A stretch of 10,933 bases of DNA, from NCBI GenBank assembly GCA_022837205.1, contig JALHEL010000026.1, positions 1-10,933 on the forward strand. The letters run 5' to 3'. The DNA is from Leptolinea sp. Its GTDB lineage: Bacteria > Chloroflexota > Anaerolineae > Anaerolineales > Anaerolineaceae. Shown one piece after another: positions 6,964 through 10,933 of the stretch. The notes under the pieces were generated by a model. The model was not told the DNA's origin, did no database searches, and worked only from the letters and a program-made list of their open reading frames with translations. Within the stretch, counting starts at the first letter, position 1. Each line of letters begins with the position of its first letter. The position numbers were made by a program, and so were the translations under genes.

Positions 6964-7959
6964 TTATGTCGTCTTTCGAACGACAAGTTCGACCGGAAGT
7001 TGAACCAACTGTATCAACCTTTCCGGATCCTTCAAACGGTTGATCAATAAATCTACGGCGACTTTACCGCTATGATCCAAATTTTGACGAATGGTCGTCA
7101 GACCTACATAATCCGCAAAGTCAATGTCGTCAAAACCGATAACGGCAACATCCTGAGGGATATTTAATCCGACTTCTTTGGCAGCTCGTAAAATTCCCAA
7201 AGCCTGAACGTCTGCAGCGGCAAAGATTGCATCGGGAAATTCTCCCGAACGGAATATTTTCAGAAAATTCAGATAAGTCTGATCCGTATCACACTTTACA
7301 TCATAAATATATCGGGGGTTTAATTCAAACCCATGACTTTTTAACGTCGATTGATAACCTTCCAGACGCCCGGAAATAGGATAAACGCTGTAATCGCTTT
7401 TATTCAGTTCGGCGGCAAATCCGAATTTTTTTCTGCCTTTTTCAATCAAATGTTGAGCTGCCAATTTTCCGCCCATTCGATCATCGATGACAACACAATT
7501 CGTTAAAGGCGATGAATATTCGATCATCACCATCTCTATGCCGCACTCTTTAATTCTTTTGATTTGTTCATCGGTAAAAGGGATCGAAAGCGTAATCAAG
7601 CCGTTCAGACCGCGTAATTCCAAGGAATCAATGAATCGATCCATCTGAAGTTTGGAAGCAACCGAATAAACCTGCAATTCATAATCCTGCCCGGCAAGCG
7701 CGACGGTTATTCCGCGTAGTCGTTCAACAAATGAATTCTCGGTAAAGCGCGGGGCACAAACGCAAATTCGCTCAAAATCATGCGCCGTACGCAATCGCGC
7801 TTCAAGCAGCGGGCGGTATCCCAGCTCTTGAATAGCCATCATCACTTTTTCTTTGGTACAGGGTTTAACTTTTTCCGGATTATTTAAGACACGGGAAATC
7901 GTGGCCGTACTGACCCCTGCAAGTTCTGATACATCATAAATCGTCGGTGTCTTGCCCAC
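6964..7959 (-). CDS. LacI-family transcriptional repressor of the sugar operon
   Basis: A 331-residue DNA-binding sugar sensor. The N-terminal helix-turn-helix is TIYDVSELAGVSTATISRVLNN (6-27), followed by KVKPCTKEKVMMAIQELGYRP (30-50). A hinge region LLEARLRTAH (51-60) leads into a periplasmic-binding-protein-like effector domain (about 64-331) with the typical blocks DDRMGGKLAAQHLIEKG, GRLEGYQS, DAIFAAADVQALGILRAAKEVGLNIPQDVAVIGFDDIDFA and TTIRQNLDHSGKVAVDLLI. The start is a GTG at 7957-7959 with a GGAAAGGG site upstream; an overlapping ATG two bases upstream is out of frame. It is the first gene of the operon, and operator-like sites overlap its predicted transcription start. This implies negative autoregulation together with control of transporter and treS. 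In the hinge, Arg57 occupies the slot where most family members have the DNA-intercalating leucine; a leucine sits one residue earlier. Confidence 0.93.
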   Translation of the reverse strand: MGKTPTIYDVSELAGVSTATISRVLNNPEKVKPCTKEKVMMAIQELGYRPLLEARLRTAHDFERICVCAPRFTENSFVERLRGITVALAGQDYELQVYSVASKLQMDRFIDSLELRGLNGLITLSIPFTDEQIKRIKECGIEMVMIEYSSPLTNCVVIDDRMGGKLAAQHLIEKGRKKFGFAAELNKSDYSVYPISGRLEGYQSTLKSHGFELNPRYIYDVKCDTDQTYLNFLKIFRSGEFPDAIFAAADVQALGILRAAKEVGLNIPQDVAVIGFDDIDFADYVGLTTIRQNLDHSGKVAVDLLINRLKDPERLIQLVQLPVELVVRKTT

Positions 7960-7971
7960 ATTTCCCTTTCC

Positions 7972-8013
7972 GTTACAATGTAACTGCTTACATTGTAACT
8001 TATTACATTTTAA
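7972..8013. promoter_or_regulatory. Operator cluster: TTACA-N-TGTAA motif iterated every 15 bp
   Basis: TTACAATGTAA (7973-7983) and TTACATTGTAA (7988-7998) are reverse complements of each other. Both have perfect 5-bp arms around a central base. A third copy with one arm mismatch, TTACATTTTAA, is at 8003-8013. The starts are exactly 15 bp apart. Read in the other register, the same half-sites form two 14-bp LacI/CcpA-shaped operators, TGTAACTGCTTACA (7979-7992) and TGTAACTTATTACA (7994-8007). They lie just upstream of the LacI-family start codon and over the predicted transcription start. The LacI-family protein is the obvious candidate ligand; this is inference. Confidence 0.75.
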
Positions 8014-8040
8014 TTTAATCCATTTATTGGATTAAGTCAA
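8012..8040 (-). promoter_or_regulatory. Sigma70-type promoter of the LacI-transporter operon
   Basis: On the minus strand a -35 box TTGACT (8035-8040) is followed by a 17-bp spacer and a -10 box TAAATT (8012-8017). The -35 matches consensus at five of six positions and the -10 at four of six, with ideal spacing. Transcription would start near 8005, inside the operator cluster, giving a leader of about 45 nt to the GTG. The arrangement suits repression by occlusion of the start site. Confidence 0.6.
8015..8035. repeat. Inverted repeat inside the promoter spacer
   Basis: TTAATCCA (8015-8022) and TGGATTAA (8028-8035) are perfect 8-bp arms around a 5-bp centre. The dyad covers the spacer and touches both promoter boxes. 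Its sequence is unlike the TTACA/TGTAA sites nearby, so if it is bound, it is probably by a different dimeric regulator. A hairpin role is unlikely because it lies upstream of the transcription start. Confidence 0.55.
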
Positions 8041-8164
8041 ATTTTTTCTTAGAGTAATTTAGTAAATTAATAAGAAAATCATGCCAATTTAGTGATTTTT
8101 GTTTTATCATTGGATAAAATTATCACGCGAAAGAAAAAGAGCTTACCCAGAAGGAATATAAAAC
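8041..8164. promoter_or_regulatory. AT-rich divergent intergenic region with further dyads
   Basis: This is the rest of the gap between the leftward lacI operon and the rightward radical SAM gene. It holds a nested AT-rich dyad: TTTTCTTA at 8044-8051 pairs with TAAGAAAA at 8071-8078, and AATTT/AAATT lie inside. A second dyad, TTTTATC (8102-8108) and GATAAAA (8113-8119), lies 46 bp before the radical SAM start. The rightward promoter should lie here. TAAAAT at 8115-8120 is a possible -10, but no convincing -35 is found at proper spacing, so no precise promoter is called. AAGGA at about 8151-8155 is the likely ribosome binding site for the radical SAM gene. Confidence 0.4.
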
Positions 8165-10063
8165 TTGAAACCGCAAGAAATTGAAAAGGAAATCGAAAAG
8201 TTTTTATTAAAAGTCCAAAAACCCGGTCGCTATGTCGGCGGAGAATTTAATTCGATTTACAAAGATTCATCAGCAATACAGACGCGCATTGCGCTTGCCT
8301 TTCCCGATATTTACGACTTGGGAGTTCCCAATCTCGGTATCGCAATTTTTTATGATCTCTTAAATAAACTTCCGAATGTCTGGGCTGAGCGTGTTTATCT
8401 TCCTTGGGAAGATATGGAAAAAGAGATGCGCGAAAGAAATATCCCCCTGTATACGCTGGAAAGTAAAACGCCTGTAAATCAGATGGATATTTTAGGTATC
8501 ACAATTCCTTATGAATCGCTTTATACAAACGTCCTGAATCTTTTGGACCTGTCCGGTTTATCCGTTTTCGCCGCCGAACGTTCTGAAGAAGATCCTTTGG
8601 TTATCGCCGGCGGACATTCAACCTATAACCCGGAACCGATGTCGGCATTTATCGATGCATTCGTCATCGGAGAAGGAGAAGAAGTATTCCCCGAAATTGT
8701 CACAGTATATCAGCTGTGGAAAAAACAGGCATTGCCGAAATCGGAATTGCTTTATTGGCTTTCGAAAGTGGAAGGCGTTTACGTCCCGCTTTTTTATCAA
8801 ACGACCTATAACGGAGACGGAACGGTTTCGGCAATTAATCCGGTTAACGATAGCTTTCCGAAACGAATAAAAAAACGTATTCTCCCAATTTTACCGCCCC
8901 CGCCGGATCATTTTGTCGTCCCATCCATCGACGTGGTCCAAAACCGCATTGCGATTGAAATCATGCGAGGCTGCAGTCGCGGATGCCGATTTTGCCAAGC
9001 GGGTTTTGTGACGCGCCCGGTACGGGAAAGACCGGCCGAGCAAATTCTGGAATCCATTGACTCCGCATTGTCTTCCACCGGCTATGAGGAGATCGCACTT
9101 CTTTCCCTTTCTTCCTCCGATTACACTCAAATTCAAACGCTCGTTGATGCGCTGCAAAATAGGTACGGCAAAAGAAAGTTAAATATTTCACTGCCTTCCT
9201 TAAGAATTGATACGGTTTCGGTAAATATTTTGGAAAAATTAAAAGGATCCCGTTTCAGCGGATTTACACTGGCGCCGGAAGCGGCTTCGGAAAAAATGAA
9301 AAAAACGATTAATAAACCGATTACGGAAGAACAATTGCTTGAAACCGCTGAAATGATTTATAGCCACGGATGGCAGACAATTAAGTTGTATTTCATGATT
9401 GGCTTACCGGGAGAAACAGATGAAGATGTCCTGGCAATCTGTGATTTATGTTTAAAAGTGATTAGAATCGGACGAAAGTATCTCGGTAAACGCTCACAAT
9501 TGAACATAGGAATCGCGACATTGGTTCCGAAACCCCATACACCTTTCCAATGGTGGAAAGCCGATGAGCCGGAAAATATTGCAAGAAAGCAGGATTTGCT
9601 GAAAAAGGGTCTTTCCACTCCCGGCATTAAAATTACCTGGTCGGATCCGGATACAACGATGTTTGAAGCTTGGTGTTCCCGGGGCGATCGACGGATGGGC
9701 GCGGTTATTCATCGAGCCTGGCAATTGGGCGCAAAATTTGATGCGTGGCAGGACCATTTTAACAAGGAAGCTTGGCTGCAAGCTTTTTCCGAAAACGGGT
9801 TGGATCCGGATTTTTATGTTCACCGGGAAAGATCAAAAAATGAGGTTTTCCCCTGGGACCATATCGATACCGGCGTGACAAAACATACTCTTCGTAAAGA
9901 ATTCGAAAACGGTTTAGAAGGTGTCCTGCGACCCGATTGCCGGACCGGTTGTTACGGTTGCGGGATTAATCAAGCGTTTCGTCTGGTTCAACCAAAAGCC
10001 GGAGAACAAAAATGGTTCTGTCCGATACTCAATTTTTCCGCCGAAAGGGAATTAACCGAATGA
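8165..10063 (+). CDS. Radical SAM protein with B12-binding-like N-terminus, uncharacterised TIGR03960-type family
   Basis: A 632-residue protein. The N-terminal part (about 40-180) has the feel of a cobalamin-binding-like domain: RIALAFPDIYDLGVPNLGI, LVIAGGHSTYNPEPM, then FVIGEGEEVFPEI. The radical SAM core follows with IEIMRGCSRGCRFCQAGF, whose CX3CX2C cysteines C270, C274 and C277 would bind the 4Fe-4S cluster used to cleave SAM. Later core blocks are LAPEAASEKMKKTINKP and IKLYFMIGLPGETDEDV. Near the C-terminus a second CX3CX2C set appears, DCRTGCYGCG (C592, C596, C599), possibly an auxiliary cluster. Start is TTG at 8165: an in-frame stop lies two codons upstream, and the family motif KPGRYVGGE begins 19 residues in. 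It overlaps the next gene by 4 bp (ATGA). The family is found across many bacteria, often near RNase G and ribosomal protein genes, but its substrate is not known to me. Confidence 0.88.
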   Translation: MKPQEIEKEIEKFLLKVQKPGRYVGGEFNSIYKDSSAIQTRIALAFPDIYDLGVPNLGIAIFYDLLNKLPNVWAERVYLPWEDMEKEMRERNIPLYTLESKTPVNQMDILGITIPYESLYTNVLNLLDLSGLSVFAAERSEEDPLVIAGGHSTYNPEPMSAFIDAFVIGEGEEVFPEIVTVYQLWKKQALPKSELLYWLSKVEGVYVPLFYQTTYNGDGTVSAINPVNDSFPKRIKKRILPILPPPPDHFVVPSIDVVQNRIAIEIMRGCSRGCRFCQAGFVTRPVRERPAEQILESIDSALSSTGYEEIALLSLSSSDYTQIQTLVDALQNRYGKRKLNISLPSLRIDTVSVNILEKLKGSRFSGFTLAPEAASEKMKKTINKPITEEQLLETAEMIYSHGWQTIKLYFMIGLPGETDEDVLAICDLCLKVIRIGRKYLGKRSQLNIGIATLVPKPHTPFQWWKADEPENIARKQDLLKKGLSTPGIKITWSDPDTTMFEAWCSRGDRRMGAVIHRAWQLGAKFDAWQDHFNKEAWLQAFSENGLDPDFYVHRERSKNEVFPWDHIDTGVTKHTLRKEFENGLEGVLRPDCRTGCYGCGINQAFRLVQPKAGEQKWFCPILNFSAERELTE

Positions 10064-10719
10064 TCCGTTGTCGAATCTCGTATCAAAAAACCGGCCCGCT
10101 TCGTTATATAAGCCATTTGGATTTGCAAAAAGTATGGATTCGAGTTCTTTTAAGAGCCAAAATTCCATTGATTTATACTCAAGGATTTCATCCGGCTCCG
10201 AAAATAGCTACAGCTTGGCCGCTCCCTTTAGGCTGGGAAGGGAAAAATGAGTTAATTGATCTTTGGTTTGATTGGGAAGATGATTTTGATACGGAAGATC
10301 AAAAGAAGCGATTTATTGAGACACTTAATTCCCAATCACCCTTAGGATTATCCATTAATTCGGCGGAAGAAGTTCCGGCTTACAGTCCCGCATTAACAAA
10401 ATTAATTGAAAGCGCGGATTATCGGATTAAAACGGCGGGAAGATTTCTCGCCGAAGATTTGAACAATAAGATTCATCATCTTTTATCCCAAACTTCCGTC
10501 GAACGGATTCGCCGTGAGAAGCGGTACAACTTACGGGATTTAATAGAATCCGCTTCTGTCTCGGAAGAAACTGATGAGGGGCCGGTCATTCATGTAAGAA
10601 TGATTGCAAAAGATTCAGCAATGGGAAGGCCGGATGAATTTGCAGATGCATTGGGACTTGATTCCGAGTATCTTTCCTTCTGCAGAGATCGATTCTATCT
10701 ATCGATTCCGGAACATTAA
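10060..10719 (+). CDS. DUF2344 (TIGR03936-type) radical SAM-associated protein
   Basis: A 219-residue protein recognised by RCRISYQKTGPLRYISHLDL (3-22) and IYTQGFHPAPKIATAWPLPLGW (38-59), hallmarks of DUF2344. In many bacteria it is fused to, or directly follows, the TIGR03960-type radical SAM protein, as it does here. The start is placed at the ATG at 10060, which overlaps the upstream stop as ATGA and fits the family N-terminus. A longer frame from 10012 would add 16 residues lying inside the upstream gene and is unlikely. AGGGAA just upstream is the likely ribosome binding site. The coupled genes suggest a stoichiometric complex. Function is unknown; an RNA- or translation-related role is only suggested by the usual genomic company and by the tRNA genes downstream. 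Confidence 0.87.
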   Translation: MIRCRISYQKTGPLRYISHLDLQKVWIRVLLRAKIPLIYTQGFHPAPKIATAWPLPLGWEGKNELIDLWFDWEDDFDTEDQKKRFIETLNSQSPLGLSINSAEEVPAYSPALTKLIESADYRIKTAGRFLAEDLNNKIHHLLSQTSVERIRREKRYNLRDLIESASVSEETDEGPVIHVRMIAKDSAMGRPDEFADALGLDSEYLSFCRDRFYLSIPEH

Positions 10720-10732
10720 TCCAAATCGGTGG

Positions 10733-10738
10733 TAAAAT
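10733..10738 (+). promoter_or_regulatory. Possible -10 box for the tRNA pair
   Basis: TAAAAT lies 12 bp before the tRNA-Arg 5' end and matches the -10 consensus at five of six positions. The hexamer 17 bp upstream (GGAACA, 10710-10715) is only a weak -35 and overlaps the end of the DUF2344 gene. The tRNAs may therefore have their own promoter or be read through from the upstream genes. Confidence 0.35.
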
Positions 10739-10750
10739 AATTCACGCTCG

Positions 10751-10822
10751 GCGTCTATAGTGAAATGGATATCACGTTACCCTCCGGAGGTAGAAGTCTG
10801 AGTTCGAGTCTCAGTAGACGCG
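10751..10822 (+). tRNA. tRNA-Arg (anticodon CCG)
   Basis: The cloverleaf folds fully. The acceptor stem is GCGTCTA/TAGACGC (10751-10757 with 10815-10821), and the D-stem GTGA/TCAC. The anticodon stem TTACC/GGTAG closes with one U-G pair around loop CTCCGGA, anticodon CCG at 10784-10786, reading CGG. The T-stem is CTGAG/CTCAG with loop TTCGAGT. The discriminator is G at 10822 and the variable loop is 4 nt. The CCA end is not encoded (CTC follows), so it must be added by the CCA-adding enzyme. It is followed by seven T before the next tRNA. Confidence 0.95.
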
Positions 10823-10832
10823 CTCTTTTTTT

Positions 10833-10917
10833 GGGGGAGTGCTGGAATTGGCAGACAGGCATGACTTAGGATCATGTGCCGAAAGGCATGAGGGTTCAAA
10901 CCCCTCCTTCCCTACCA
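10833..10917 (+). tRNA. tRNA-Leu (anticodon UAG)
   Basis: A class II tRNA with a long variable arm. The acceptor is GGGGGAG/CTTCCCT (10833-10839 with 10907-10913), including G-U at 1-72 and 5-68. D-stem is CTG/CAG with loop GAATTGGCAGA. The anticodon stem is CATGA/TCATG around loop CTTAGGA, anticodon TAG at 10867-10869, reading CUA and probably other CUN codons. The variable arm is TGCC-GAAA-GGCA with a GNRA tetraloop. The T-stem is GAGGG/CCCTC with loop TTCAAAC. Discriminator A at 10914 is typical for leucine, and CCA is encoded (10915-10917). It starts 10 bp after tRNA-Arg, so the two are probably one transcript. Confidence 0.95.
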
Positions 10918-10933
10918 TCCGGATAAATTGATA

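Noticed and set aside
7972..8035. CRISPR-like or iteron origin array
   Set aside because: The repeats are only 11 bp, number three, have 4-bp gaps rather than spacers, and lie at a promoter next to a LacI-family gene, so operators explain them better.
9494..9823. 109-codon minus-strand open frame inside the radical SAM gene
   Set aside because: Overlaps conserved radical SAM protein sequence in antisense, with no supporting start signal or motif.
10012..10059. Longer N-terminus for the DUF2344 protein
   Set aside because: The extra 16 residues lie in the end of the radical SAM gene, while the ATG at 10060 gives the typical ATGA coupling and the family N-terminus.
10823..10933. Integration (att) site or mobile element at the tRNA genes
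   Set aside because: tRNA 3' ends are common integration sites, but no integrase, no repeated tRNA fragment and no change in composition is visible before the window ends.

Overview
This AT-leaning window (roughly 40% G+C by eye) reads as bacterial chromosome. It has tight gene packing, strong AGGAGG-type ribosome binding sites, ABC sugar-import genes, and a radical SAM/DUF2344 pair. The DUF2344 protein (GPLRYISHLDLQKVW, GFHPAPKI, LIDLWFDW) most resembles versions I associate with Chloroflexota, especially Anaerolineae. The taxonomic call is an inference of moderate strength; the sequence carries no rRNA to settle it.

Left part, minus strand (8040 down to 1), read in transcription order. A sigma70-type promoter lies next to a cluster of LacI-type operator half-sites. 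It is followed by a LacI-family repressor, a secreted sugar-binding protein, two ABC permeases of the MalF/MalG (alpha-glucoside, AglF/AglG-like) type, a trehalose synthase (TreS, GH13), and folC (dihydrofolate/folylpolyglutamate synthase). The first codons of one more gene run off the left edge. The repressor, transporter and TreS form a coherent alpha-glucoside module: import of maltose- or trehalose-like sugars, then cytoplasmic maltose/trehalose interconversion. The operators overlap the predicted transcription start of the repressor gene, so the repressor probably controls itself and the whole operon. No ATPase gene is present, so a shared MsmK/UgpC-type ATPase encoded elsewhere is expected. 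Two hairpins punctuate the operon: one after the binding-protein gene (probably differential expression) and one with a U-tract between the second permease and treS (probably a partial or full terminator).

Middle, 7960-8164: a 205-bp divergent intergenic region packed with inverted repeats. It holds the operator cluster, an inverted repeat inside the promoter spacer, an AT-rich nested dyad, and another dyad nearer the rightward gene.

Right part, plus strand (8165 to end). A radical SAM protein with an N-terminal cobalamin-binding-like region starts at a TTG codon and is translationally coupled through an ATGA overlap to a DUF2344 protein. This conserved pair is widespread but of unknown function. 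It is followed by tRNA-Arg(CCG) and tRNA-Leu(UAG), only 10 bp apart.

I found no CRISPR array, insertion sequence, phage gene or obviously new defence-like system. The points most worth attention are the iterated operator architecture with the atypical LacI hinge, and the uncharacterised radical SAM/DUF2344 pair with its second cysteine cluster beside tRNA genes.
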